From Petralouisia muris (GTDB taxonomy: Bacteria > Bacillota > Clostridia > Lachnospirales > Lachnospiraceae): a DNA stretch of 64,000 nucleotides. The notes under the pieces are model-generated. The model was not told the DNA's origin. It ran no database searches and worked only from the letters and a program-made list of their open reading frames with translations. The position numbers were made by a program, and so were the translations under genes. The DNA is taken from assembly GCF_004793545.1 (NCBI RefSeq), contig NZ_SRYA01000020.1:1-64000 (forward strand), read 5' to 3'. This document shows, piece by piece, positions 53,829 through 62,713 of the stretch (position 1 is its first letter; each line of letters begins with the position of its first letter).

Positions 53829-55271
53829 TTATTCTGCGTATTCCGGTAAAGTAAACCAGAATTCCACTCCGGATGGAAGATTTTCCACTCCGTAACTTCC
53901 GTTATGCATTGTAACTATATTCTGTACAATATACAATCCCAGACCTGCATGAACAAATCCTTTTTCTTCCCGTCTCTTCTCTTTTTTATTCCGGTAATAG
54001 CCGCTCCAGATATGTTCTAAATCTTCTTCTGGAATCTGCCTGCCCTCATTATAAACGCTAACCCGGATGTTTCCGTCTGTTTTCTTTAAGGTCAGCCGGA
54101 TGTTTCCGCCAATATCGGTATATTCCAGCGCATTTGTAATATAATTATCCACAACCTGTTCCAGGTATTCCCGATCTCCTTTCACATAACAATGTTCTGA
54201 CAGAAATGTTTCCATATGCAGCCTCTTCTTTTTTACCATGCCTTCATATTTGATAATAATATAATCCATTACCTCTTTCATATCCATGGTTTTCTGAATC
54301 ATATTTTCCATCTGATGCTCCATTACAGAATTTTCCAGAAGGCTGCTGACCATATCAGACATTTTTGCCACTTCTTCCTGAATAGATTCCACATAGTATT
54401 CCTTATCTTCTTTGAGGTATCCGAGCAGTTCTGCCTGACTGGAAATTACGGCAAGAGGAGTTTTCAGTTCATGGGTAATATTAGCAATAAATTCTTTCCT
54501 CCGCTTTTCAATCTGATCCTGACGGACATTGTGGTGAAGAATCTGCCTTTTATCTTCTTCTAACAATTCTGACTGGCTCTGCATCTGCTGTGCAATCTGA
54601 TTCAAATTCTTTGCAAGCTGATTCAATTCCCTGTACCGCCCCTCTGTCTGTAATTCGGCTTGATAATCCCCATTAACCACGGCATCTGTGACAGAGACAA
54701 GTTTATCCACAGGTTTTAGAAGATATTTCCACATAAGCGTCATAAATATGCTGCCTGGCAGCATAAGAAGAAAGAAAAGCGCCATATAAAATTTTTCTGC
54801 CATGGTAATGCTTTTTCGTCCTGCGGCAATATCTTTGATTAAAATATAATAATCAGTCTCATCCTGCTTTATGATGCCGCGATATCTGGCTGTTTCTAAC
54901 AGTTTTCCGCTGTTTCTGATTACTTCCGGTGTTCTGGAAAAAGAATCAAGCCTTTTTGCAATGCTTCGGTGAACTGTATTTTCTTTATTATCACTCGATT
55001 CTGTTAAATAAATGGGTTTCATATCTTCATCTGCAATGCAAAAGCTTAAATTTTCATTCTCATAATTTGCAAACATTACATAATCTTTTTCATTCAGATC
55101 AGATAAATCCAGTTCTCCAATGTCTTGATAAGCCTGTACAATTTGTTTATCTTTCACATATTCATAGTAAACAGGCATAAAGATCATATAAAGCAACGTG
55201 CTGATTCCTGTAATAACAACTATAAACATACACTGCCGTAAAAATATATCCGTTCTAAGTTTTCTCTCCAT
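53829..55271 (-). CDS. Sensor histidine kinase
   Basis: A 480-residue membrane kinase. Membrane segment 1 is near residues 12-34, an extracellular sensor of about 130 residues follows, membrane segment 2 is near 165-187, then HAMP, a dimerisation region with the phospho-acceptor NITHELKTPLAVIS (His), and a HATPase domain with DNYITNALEYT (N box) and GLGLYIVQNIV (G box). The ATG at 55271 lies 1 base after the response regulator stop, with AGGA 8 bases upstream. A TTG frame start at 55286 is less likely. The partner regulator is upstream. Stimulus is unknown. Confidence 0.92.
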   Translation of the reverse strand: MERKLRTDIFLRQCMFIVVITGISTLLYMIFMPVYYEYVKDKQIVQAYQDIGELDLSDLNEKDYVMFANYENENLSFCIADEDMKPIYLTESSDNKENTVHRSIAKRLDSFSRTPEVIRNSGKLLETARYRGIIKQDETDYYILIKDIAAGRKSITMAEKFYMALFFLLMLPGSIFMTLMWKYLLKPVDKLVSVTDAVVNGDYQAELQTEGRYRELNQLAKNLNQIAQQMQSQSELLEEDKRQILHHNVRQDQIEKRRKEFIANITHELKTPLAVISSQAELLGYLKEDKEYYVESIQEEVAKMSDMVSSLLENSVMEHQMENMIQKTMDMKEVMDYIIIKYEGMVKKKRLHMETFLSEHCYVKGDREYLEQVVDNYITNALEYTDIGGNIRLTLKKTDGNIRVSVYNEGRQIPEEDLEHIWSGYYRNKKEKRREEKGFVHAGLGLYIVQNIVTMHNGSYGVENLPSGVEFWFTLPEYAE

Positions 55272-55272
55272 T

Positions 55273-55944
55273 TCATTTTCCTTCAAAACAATAGCCTATG
55301 CCGTAAACGGTACGGATACAGGAACTATCCCCCAGTTTTTTCCGGAGCTGTTTTACAATGGTATCAATAGTTCTGGTGTCTCCCACATAATGATACCCCC
55401 AAATGCTGTCCAAAATTTGATCTCTTGTGAGAACAATTCCTTCATTTTTCATAAAAAAATGCAGAAGCTCAAATTCCTTAGGCGTAGTTTCCACAAATTC
55501 ATCTCTGACATATACTTTCTGCGCGCCTGTCTCAATTCTTATCTCTCCTGCTGTCAGGAAATCCTGCTCCTGCCGGAACCGTTTCAGTAATGCCTCTATA
55601 TGCATTTTTACAACGGCCAGAGAGTAGGGCTTCATAATGTAATTATCTGCCCCATAGGAAAGGCTTTTCAATTGATCCTCTACTTCTTCTTTAGCCGTCA
55701 GCATAATCACCGGAACATTCGAAATTAAGCGAATCTGCTTCAACACCTCATTTCCACTGGCAAAAGGCAGCATAACATCCAACAGCACACAGCTGATTTC
55801 CTTACTGTGAGCCTTAAATTGCTGAATTCCTTCCAGTCCGTCTTCCGCAGTATATACCTGATATTGGTTTAATTCGAAAAAATCTTTCAGTGTCTTTAAT
55901 AATTTTTTTTCATCTTCTATCACTAGTATTGTTGTTTTTTCCAT
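55273..55944 (-). CDS. OmpR-family response regulator
   Basis: A 223-residue transcription factor. The receiver has the acidic pair IEDE, the phospho-acceptor LLDVMLPF (Asp), MLTAKEE and KPYS (the conserved Lys). The winged helix C-terminal domain has TTPKEFELLHFFM, and TRDQILDSIWG, with TIDTIVKQLRKKLG as the recognition region. It is the first gene of the pair with the kinase. The 312-bp gap upstream separates it from the 708-residue gene. Confidence 0.94.
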   Translation of the reverse strand: MEKTTILVIEDEKKLLKTLKDFFELNQYQVYTAEDGLEGIQQFKAHSKEISCVLLDVMLPFASGNEVLKQIRLISNVPVIMLTAKEEVEDQLKSLSYGADNYIMKPYSLAVVKMHIEALLKRFRQEQDFLTAGEIRIETGAQKVYVRDEFVETTPKEFELLHFFMKNEGIVLTRDQILDSIWGYHYVGDTRTIDTIVKQLRKKLGDSSCIRTVYGIGYCFEGK

Positions 55945-56256
55945 TTTATTCCCTGCATATCCTATTTTTAGATTTTTTTATTTTATCGGGAAAATGTGAT
56001 AGAAGTTTGAGATTTTTAATAACAAATGAAATCATTCCCACTTTTACGCGAGTATGCATCCTAAACAGTAAACTCTTATCTGATAGGAAAGCCAAAAACT
56101 TTAACACACCACAGCAACATAATATTTTCTGTAAAGTAAAAAGAGGCTGCCGCATTAAGAAGTAAACATACAAGATACATATTTTGTAAATGGAAATTAT
56201 ACCATATCTTGTAGTTGTATTTCTTAATACGACAGCCCCCTGCAATAAGTGCTTAT
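55945..56256. other. Intergenic region with a long imperfect hairpin
   Basis: 312 bases. It holds the terminator-like inverted repeat at 56145-56237. The rest (55945-56140) is AT-rich and probably contains the response regulator promoter, though no clear -35/-10 pair could be chosen. No gene is seen. Confidence 0.65.
56145..56237 (-). terminator. Long hairpin downstream of the 708-residue gene
   Basis: Arms 56145-56177 and 56205-56237 match at 27 of 33 positions. On the minus strand it is followed by TCTTTTTACT, fitting a terminator for the coiled-coil gene. The exact length is unusual and could also be a repeat element. Confidence 0.75.
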
Positions 56257-58383
56257 TTACATATTAGCAATCAAAGCGGCAATATCATCGGCACTCATCA
56301 ATTTAGACGGATTTGATAAATCCGGCATTAATGGCCTTTCTTCTGCTTCGATCGGGCTGATTGTCTCCGGAAGGCCGTCTACAGCAGTATTTCCGATTAG
56401 AGCGGCAATATCCTCAGGACTCATCATCCGGTTTCCATCTTCTATGAGCGGACTTGGCACTGGCTCCGGTTCCGGTTCTGGTTCCGGATCTACGCTTGCT
56501 AACAATGCAGTAATACCTTCCGGCGTCAATATCTGGCTGCCAGTTCCCATTATAGAATCAACATTGGACACTGGCTCTTCCATTACCTCCGGCATCGCTT
56601 CCATTGCCGGTTCTGGTTCTATTTCCGCTTCAGGGAGCGATTCGGTCTCTGCTGCCGGTTCTTCTGCTGCTTCCGGCATTGTATCAGCTTCTGCAAATAA
56701 CTCCGGTTCTGGTATTACTTCCGGTTCCGCTGCTGTAACTTCTTCAATTTCTTCAACTGCCTCCATCATTGCTTCGGTATCTTCCAATACTTCCGGCTCT
56801 GTCACTGTCTCTTCTGCGGCTTCTGACATTACTTCAGCTTCAGCAGATAATTCCTGTTCTGGAATTGCGTCCATCTCTGGTTCCACTATGGGTTCTTCTT
56901 CCGGCATTGTCTCCAGTTTCAGTTCCGCTTCCAACACTGGCTCCTCTTCCACTGCAGATACGATTTCTGGCTCTGCTGCCAATTCCGATACCTGATTCAG
57001 CGCTACTTCCGGCACTGCCTCCAGTTCTGGCTCCTCAGTTACTTCCGGTTCTATCTCCGGTGCTGTTTCTATCTGCGGCTCTTCGGCTGCTTCCGATTCC
57101 ATCTCTGGGACTGCCTCGTTCTGAGACCCCTCGAATGTTTCTGGTTCCATCTCTGAGGACGCTTCTATCTGAGACTCTTCTGCATTCGGTTCTATCTCCG
57201 GTGCTGCTTCTATCTGTGGCTCTTCAGTTGCTCCTGGCACTGCCTCTATTTGCGGCTCCTGAACCATTTCCTGCTCCGCTCCTGGGGCTGCTTCTATCTC
57301 AGGGTCCCGAATCATTTCCGGTTCCATCTCTGGTGCTGTTTCCATCTGAGGTTCCTCAATTACTTCCGGTTCTATTTGCGGCGCTGTCTCTACTTGCGGT
57401 TCCTCTATTGCTTCCGGCATAACTACTGGTTCTGCTGCCAGTTCTGGTTCCGGTATCTCTTCCAGTTCTGGTTCTTCCGCTGCTATGGGCATCTCTTCTC
57501 TTTCAAATTCAGCCGTTTCCTCTGGCATTCCCTCCGGAACATCAGACGCTGTTTCCGACGGCAATTCCGACTCTGATACTGTCTCAGACATTATTTCTGA
57601 CGGCAATTCTGACGATTCTTCCTGATAACCTTCTCTCTCAACAGGAACTTCCTTCACAATCACAGACGGCGGATTCTGCGCTACTTTCTCTGGAATCGCT
57701 TCCACAATATTCTGGATCAAATCTGTAGATTCCTGGATTTTCCCGGGTATTACTTCAATAATATTCTGGATTAAACTGGAAGACTCCTGGATTTTCTCTA
57801 TGATTTCTTTCTGGTTATCTCCCATCTTCTGAAGCTTCTTGTCATAAATTTCATTCTGCTTATCTATTACTTCCGTCTTTATCTCCAACATGGTTTGCTG
57901 AAATTCTTCCATCTGTTTCAACAACTGATCATTGGAATTCATCAGCGCATTTGCATTTTCCTTACTCCGGCTGATGGTTACTTTCGCCACCTTCTTCTGA
58001 CCATCCATAAGAGTTTCTAACATATCGGCAATTTTCTTCTGATTTACGGAACTGGATTTTTCCAGAGGCATAATCTTCTGACCGATAAAATTCAGCTTCT
58101 CATCCAAATCCTGAAATTTCTTCTGGGAAACCAGATGGGTTGACTTCTCAGCTTTCATAATATCCACATATTGTTCTTCTGCCCGCTGACTGTCCAGTTC
58201 TTTCCATTTCAGCCATGCGCTTATGGTTAACGTAATGGAAACCAAAGTTGCAACGGCAGCAACCCCAAGTATCGGATAATTCTCCTTCATATTAACAATC
58301 AGATAAATATCAACTAAAAATACGAAGATAGAAATTACTGAAAAAAATTGTATTTTAGTCTTTTGTGAATTACCATGTTCCAT
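56257..58383 (-). CDS. Membrane-anchored coiled-coil, Glu/Pro-rich protein with three FliM-like C-terminal motifs
   Basis: A 708-residue protein. Two membrane segments lie near residues 13-30 and 35-58. A coiled coil follows (about 70-225, Lys/Gln/Glu-rich). Residues about 240-600 are a low-complexity Glu/Pro/Ala/Val tract of repeated EEPQIEAAPEIEPE-like units, probably disordered. The C-terminus carries three copies of one motif: ILTPEGITALL (about 618), MMSPEDIAALI (about 653) and LMSADDIAALI (about 695). These resemble the LSQxEIDALL peptide at the N-terminus of FliM and FliN/FliY that binds CheY. It is monocistronic. Its function is unknown; a role tied to chemotaxis is inference. Confidence 0.72.
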   Translation of the reverse strand: MEHGNSQKTKIQFFSVISIFVFLVDIYLIVNMKENYPILGVAAVATLVSITLTISAWLKWKELDSQRAEEQYVDIMKAEKSTHLVSQKKFQDLDEKLNFIGQKIMPLEKSSSVNQKKIADMLETLMDGQKKVAKVTISRSKENANALMNSNDQLLKQMEEFQQTMLEIKTEVIDKQNEIYDKKLQKMGDNQKEIIEKIQESSSLIQNIIEVIPGKIQESTDLIQNIVEAIPEKVAQNPPSVIVKEVPVEREGYQEESSELPSEIMSETVSESELPSETASDVPEGMPEETAEFEREEMPIAAEEPELEEIPEPELAAEPVVMPEAIEEPQVETAPQIEPEVIEEPQMETAPEMEPEMIRDPEIEAAPGAEQEMVQEPQIEAVPGATEEPQIEAAPEIEPNAEESQIEASSEMEPETFEGSQNEAVPEMESEAAEEPQIETAPEIEPEVTEEPELEAVPEVALNQVSELAAEPEIVSAVEEEPVLEAELKLETMPEEEPIVEPEMDAIPEQELSAEAEVMSEAAEETVTEPEVLEDTEAMMEAVEEIEEVTAAEPEVIPEPELFAEADTMPEAAEEPAAETESLPEAEIEPEPAMEAMPEVMEEPVSNVDSIMGTGSQILTPEGITALLASVDPEPEPEPEPVPSPLIEDGNRMMSPEDIAALIGNTAVDGLPETISPIEAEERPLMPDLSNPSKLMSADDIAALIANM

Positions 58384-58562
58384 CTGCTTTCCTCCACTTT
58401 ATAAAATATCAGAGTGTTCTTTTATCACTAAATCAAAGTATTCTTTGACTATTTTCTGCATAAAAAGATAATATCACAAATTACAGAATTTTGCAAATCC
58501 CCCTGTTGTAATTTTTTACTATTTCTTTCTCATCTTCGAATTCTTCTTTAACTTTATAAATC

Positions 58563-59705
58563 TTATGCTTTTCGCATATAAATCAAACGAAAAACCTGCT
58601 CTGCGGTATCCCTTAGATTGTTTTTTGCATTTTCCGGCTGCATCGCTTCCTCTAAGGTAGTGATTTCACGCAAAATCGGAAAAAATGCGTCAATGCCTCT
58701 TTGATTGCAATTTTTTGCATCTTCTGTAACGCTTCCTGCAAACGCAATCACCGGAATACTATATTTTTTGGCAAGCTCCGCCACTCCTACAGGGGCTTTG
58801 CCCATGGCAGTCTGCCCGTCCAGACACCCTTCGCCTGTGATTACGATATCCGCCTGCTGAATATGTTTTTCAAGCTGTGTCTCTGTAAGAACAATTTTAA
58901 TTCCGGATTCCAGTACAGCATTGGTAAAAGTTAAAAATGCAAATCCAAGCCCGCCGGCAGCTCCAGTTCCCGGATAATTTTCATCTGCCTTTCTGTAATG
59001 TTTTTTCGCAAGCCCGGCATACCTGAGAAGCCATTCATCCATATTCTGAATCATCTCCGGCGTCGCTCCTTTTTGAGGCCCGTATACTGCGCTGGCGCCT
59101 TTCTCTCCGCACAGGGGATTCGTCACATCACAGGCAATCTGAAACTCGCACTTTGAAAGCTCCGGAAGAACATTTTCATCTGTAATCCTATCAAGAACTT
59201 TCAGCCCGGCCGCGCCGTAAGGAATCTGATTGCCTTCTTTATCAAGAAAGCCGAACCCCAAAGCCTGCAGCATACCCACACCGCCGTCGTTGGTTGCGCT
59301 TCCGCCGATGCCTGCAACAAACCGCCGGCAGCCTTTTTGAACTGCATCTTTAATTACTTCGCCTACCCCATAAGTAGTGGTATACAGCGGATTTCTCTTT
59401 TCCTGCGGCACCAGAGTAATTCCTGCGGCGCCGGACATTTCCAGTACAGCCGTTTTTGTCTTTTCTATAATGCCATAGACGCAATCCACCGGTTCTCCCA
59501 GGGGGCCTGTCACACGTATTGTCTGCAATATGCCGCCCATACCCTGTACCAGAGCTTCTACGGTACCTTCTCCGCCGTCTGCTAATGGCCGCACCACTGT
59601 TTCTGCCTGGGGATTTACACGTCTTATTCCTTCTGCGGCCGCTTCGCCTGCTTCTATGGAGCTTAAACTTCCTTTTAGTGAATCAATTGCAATTACTGCT
59701 TTCAT
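58563..59705 (-). CDS. glxK: Glycerate kinase (GlxK/GarK family)
   Basis: Phosphorylates glycerate with ATP, giving 2- or 3-phosphoglycerate depending on the subgroup. The 380-residue product has IDSLKGSLSSIEAGEAA at the N-terminus, RPLADGGEGTVEAL with the family's conserved acidic residues, GGSATNDGGVGMLQALGF and TGEGCLDGQTAMGKAP, all standard for this class. Length is normal. It lies 114 bp after the ADP-ribosylglycohydrolase gene, separated by repeat copy C. No glyoxylate or galactarate genes are in view. Confidence 0.94.
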   Translation of the reverse strand: MKAVIAIDSLKGSLSSIEAGEAAAEGIRRVNPQAETVVRPLADGGEGTVEALVQGMGGILQTIRVTGPLGEPVDCVYGIIEKTKTAVLEMSGAAGITLVPQEKRNPLYTTTYGVGEVIKDAVQKGCRRFVAGIGGSATNDGGVGMLQALGFGFLDKEGNQIPYGAAGLKVLDRITDENVLPELSKCEFQIACDVTNPLCGEKGASAVYGPQKGATPEMIQNMDEWLLRYAGLAKKHYRKADENYPGTGAAGGLGFAFLTFTNAVLESGIKIVLTETQLEKHIQQADIVITGEGCLDGQTAMGKAPVGVAELAKKYSIPVIAFAGSVTEDAKNCNQRGIDAFFPILREITTLEEAMQPENAKNNLRDTAEQVFRLIYMRKA

Positions 59706-59779
59706 AATGGTTCCTTTCTATTCGTGAATTTGGAATGGCATTGCTGCAAATATTAATGCCGGCTATACCCTCCACCCAT

Positions 59780-59800
59780 GATATTTAACCGCCGAAGTAA
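59780..59800. repeat. Copy C of the GATATTYAACCGCCG family
   Basis: GATATTTAACCGCCGAAGTAA matches copy B (27832-27852) at 20 of 21 bases and copy A over its 15-base core with one change. The inverted partner arm to the left is not convincing here, so it may be a partial copy. It lies between glxK and the ADP-ribosylglycohydrolase gene. Confidence 0.65.
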
Positions 59801-59818
59801 GAATTTCACTGCAGCACA

Positions 59819-61963
59819 TTAAGAAATAGAAATACACCTGCACTTCAAATGACTTCCTTCAAGAACTCCCAGCCCCACAGCCCCCGTCAGGTAAGGCCCC
59901 TCCCGATCCTGCCAGGTCAGTAATTCTTCCCCGTTGATTTCCAGTTTTATTATATCATCTTCTGCCTGCACTGCAATCCTGTATTCCCTCCCTGCCGTCC
60001 AGGGAAAATCAACTGTCTGAAGAATCCGGTATCCGTTTTCATTTTTCAGAATTCCGGCTTTTCCCTCCGGAAGCAGCGCTGCCGCATAAGCCCGCCTTGC
60101 CCCCTGTACCCGGACAATTGCCAGATGTTTTTCTCCCGTTAAAGGAGTAACTGCGAATTCTGCCCGGTAATTTTGGGCGTCATATTTTCCGGTATAGACT
60201 TCGCCGAAATCACTGCAGGACAGATGCAAATTTCCCTCTTCTAAATAACACAGTCCTTTCAGCCTGGTAAACTGACTGACTTCCCGGTGGACTATTGTCC
60301 ACAATTCTTCTTTTTCCTGCTCCATACGGATACTGTAACAAGGGGTTCCGTCCGCATACAGATGATCTAACAGCGCCGCCGCCGTCACTCCCTTACCTCT
60401 GTCCGCTTTTATCCGGACGCAGACGCCGATTTCTTCTATTAAACCGCCGTCTATCGGGGGAATCCGATAACTTAAATTCTCCCATTGCCCTTTTTTCAGT
60501 TCTATGGCATCGCCATGATAAATAGTATCTGTATGCCGCTCTCTGGCATACAGGCCCACCAGCGCCTCCGTTCCGTATTCCGGCAGCATCACGCAGCCGT
60601 GAATGGTCTGTCCGGGATAGACGGTGGGAGAAAATGCCGGATCGTAGCGGCTGTCATGAAAATCCTCCGGGCCATAGTATGTTTTCTGGTAAATGAACAG
60701 ATTCTCTCCACCCTTTAGCTCATTGGCAGTTACTTTCAGTGATCTGCTGCCTGTGGCCGCAGATTCGTCGGTATTTACCAGATGGTAATCTAACTCCGGA
60801 TACAGGTCCGATGTGTGCAGATGTTCAGACCGGACCCGAATCGCATGGGTGGAACCGGGATATTCAAAATGACAGCTATGTATCCGGTTCCTGCAGATAG
60901 TGGAAAATGGCTCCGGCAATTCTTCCTTTGCCAGAGCTGCCGCAAGTTTTGCAATATAAGAAGCCCCATAGGGAATATCCATGATGTTCAGGGAACCCAA
61001 CACACCGGAACATGCCAGAAAATCATTGATGGGTTTTCTCCACTTGCGGTCATCAATGGCAGAAAGTCCGCAGTAAACCCCCATAATGGTTCCAAGATTG
61101 CCTGTATTACAGTCTGTATCCCATCCGCAGCGGTTGCAGATATTCAATGTATCTGAAAAATCCCCGTTTCCATATAAGAGGGCCAGGATCATCACTGCAA
61201 TATTGGGAATAATGTGGCACACTCCGGGATATTTGTCATATCCATAATTTTCAAATATAAAACGGTAACAGGATTCCCAGGAGTCTCTGTGGCCGCTGTG
61301 ATACTCCATAACGGCCCGCACTGTTTTCGCATACTCACAGTCCTTCGGAATATAGCTTAATCCCTTTTCTATGATCTTTGGAATATCCTGCTGCATAAAT
61401 GCGCAGCTGATACAGGCTGCCACAAAAATTCCGCCATAAACTCCGTTGCCGTCATGAGTGACACTGGCCGCTTTTTTGGCAAGCCCTGCAGCCAAATCCG
61501 GATTTCCGGGGGTTACCAGTCCCCAGGAATCTATAAAAATCTGGCCCCCGATCTGCTCTGCCATAGTGCGGCCGTTTTGCTTTATGCTTCCGCTTTCCGG
61601 CGCCTGAATTCCATTTCTCAGATTCAGATAAGCGGTATGCTCTGTAGATACCCCATAACCTCCCCACCAGAAAAAACCATGTTCAAAAGGCGCATAATTC
61701 AAGAGCGCGTCCGCAACATCCTGAGGTTCCATCTGCTCCCATTTGCCGCAGTCCTCCAGGGCCCGCAAAAGAAACAGAGGCCCGTTGCTGTCGTCATCTG
61801 CTGCAAATTCTTTATAATCTGTCGGATACCCGTCAAGATCCCCGTAAATATTCTGAATCTGTTCACGGCTCCATCCTTCCACCGGCGCACCCATGCGGAT
61901 ACCAATGATTTTTCCCAGCAATCCGGCATAAATTTTCTCAATGTATTCTCTTTTCATTGCCAT
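59819..61963 (-). CDS. ADP-ribosylglycohydrolase-family protein with C-terminal extension
   Basis: A 714-residue protein. Residues 1-345 are an ADP-ribosyl-hydrolase-type helical fold with GLLGKIIGIRMGAPVEGWS at the start, the acidic metal site ADDDSNGPLF, and RCGWDTDCNTGNLGTIMGV, the second metal motif. These proteins remove ADP-ribose from arginine or act on related sugar-like bonds; a function in glycoside processing is possible since many carbohydrate clusters contain them. Residues 345-714 include a beta-rich domain ending in a segment like LamG/DUF1080 (EYRIAVQAEDDIIKLEINGEE). AAGGAC precedes the ATG. It is next to pgmB and the GH65 gene. Confidence 0.88.
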   Translation of the reverse strand: MAMKREYIEKIYAGLLGKIIGIRMGAPVEGWSREQIQNIYGDLDGYPTDYKEFAADDDSNGPLFLLRALEDCGKWEQMEPQDVADALLNYAPFEHGFFWWGGYGVSTEHTAYLNLRNGIQAPESGSIKQNGRTMAEQIGGQIFIDSWGLVTPGNPDLAAGLAKKAASVTHDGNGVYGGIFVAACISCAFMQQDIPKIIEKGLSYIPKDCEYAKTVRAVMEYHSGHRDSWESCYRFIFENYGYDKYPGVCHIIPNIAVMILALLYGNGDFSDTLNICNRCGWDTDCNTGNLGTIMGVYCGLSAIDDRKWRKPINDFLACSGVLGSLNIMDIPYGASYIAKLAAALAKEELPEPFSTICRNRIHSCHFEYPGSTHAIRVRSEHLHTSDLYPELDYHLVNTDESAATGSRSLKVTANELKGGENLFIYQKTYYGPEDFHDSRYDPAFSPTVYPGQTIHGCVMLPEYGTEALVGLYARERHTDTIYHGDAIELKKGQWENLSYRIPPIDGGLIEEIGVCVRIKADRGKGVTAAALLDHLYADGTPCYSIRMEQEKEELWTIVHREVSQFTRLKGLCYLEEGNLHLSCSDFGEVYTGKYDAQNYRAEFAVTPLTGEKHLAIVRVQGARRAYAAALLPEGKAGILKNENGYRILQTVDFPWTAGREYRIAVQAEDDIIKLEINGEELLTWQDREGPYLTGAVGLGVLEGSHLKCRCISIS

Positions 61964-62068
61964 AAGCTACAGTCCTTCTATGCGATAAATTAAAAGCCCT
62001 TCCGTGCCGTAAATTGAATCCTTATCATGTTGAAATTTGAATCCTTATCATGCTGGAAATTGTAATCT

Positions 62069-62713
62069 TTATAATACGGTAAAATCTACACCCGCCAGCT
62101 GATCCGTACCGGAAACCACAAGATTTGCTGCCCCAAGCACTTTTTTATCGCCAACGCCGATGCACTTCATATGCCCGGCCAGAGCGGCTTCAATTCCTGC
62201 CCCGGCGTCTTCCACAACGATACAGTTCTCACAGGGAATGCCCAAAAGCTCCGCTGCCTTCACAAATACCTGGGGATTGGGTTTCGCCAGTTCCACCAGG
62301 TTGCCGTCCACCACAGCATCAAACTGATCTGAAAGATTCAGCTTGTCCAGAATCATTTTTCCGCTCTTGCTTGCAGAACCAAGGGCAATCCGGTATCCTT
62401 CTGTTTTGAGCTTCTCTATAAACTGGGGAATTCCAGGCAAAATCTCAGATTCATCTATTTTTTCAATCATCTTCAGATAATATCCGTTTTTCCTTGCGGC
62501 AAGCTCTGCTTTTTTTTCTTCCGTTAAGCCTTCGATTCCCCCTGTTTCCAGTACAATATTCAGAGAATCCATACGGCTGACGCCTTTTAACTTTTCATTA
62601 TGTATAAGATCAAATTCAAATCCCAGTTCCGCCGCAAGTTTTTTCCATGCAAGATAATGGTATTTTGCGGTATCTACAATGACTCCGTCCAAATCAAAAA
62701 TTACTGCTTTCAT
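62069..62713 (-). CDS. pgmB: Beta-phosphoglucomutase
   Basis: Converts beta-glucose-1-phosphate to glucose-6-phosphate. The 214-residue HAD protein has IFDLDGVIVDTAKYHYLAW (nucleophile Asp and the general-acid Asp two residues later), the cap-domain segment GVSRMDSLNIVL, LGSASKSGKMIL and VVEDAGAGIEAA. Length is normal. Its ATG directly abuts the stop of the GH65 gene (TAAATG), so they are coupled. Beta-glucose-1-phosphate is exactly the product of GH65 inverting phosphorylases, so the pair is a functional route. Confidence 0.95.
   Translation of the reverse strand: MKAVIFDLDGVIVDTAKYHYLAWKKLAAELGFEFDLIHNEKLKGVSRMDSLNIVLETGGIEGLTEEKKAELAARKNGYYLKMIEKIDESEILPGIPQFIEKLKTEGYRIALGSASKSGKMILDKLNLSDQFDAVVDGNLVELAKPNPQVFVKAAELLGIPCENCIVVEDAGAGIEAALAGHMKCIGVGDKKVLGAANLVVSGTDQLAGVDFTVL

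Noticed and set aside
56257-57422. Long plus-strand open frames opposite the Glu/Pro-rich repeats of the 708-residue gene
   Set aside because: They are low-complexity Ser/Gly or Leu/Pro translations of the repeat complement, with no ribosome binding site, and reading is shared with a real minus-strand gene.
59729-59800. Perfect inverted repeat around repeat copy C
   Set aside because: The left side has only scattered matches to the core (GTGAA and AAATAT), insufficient for a real arm.
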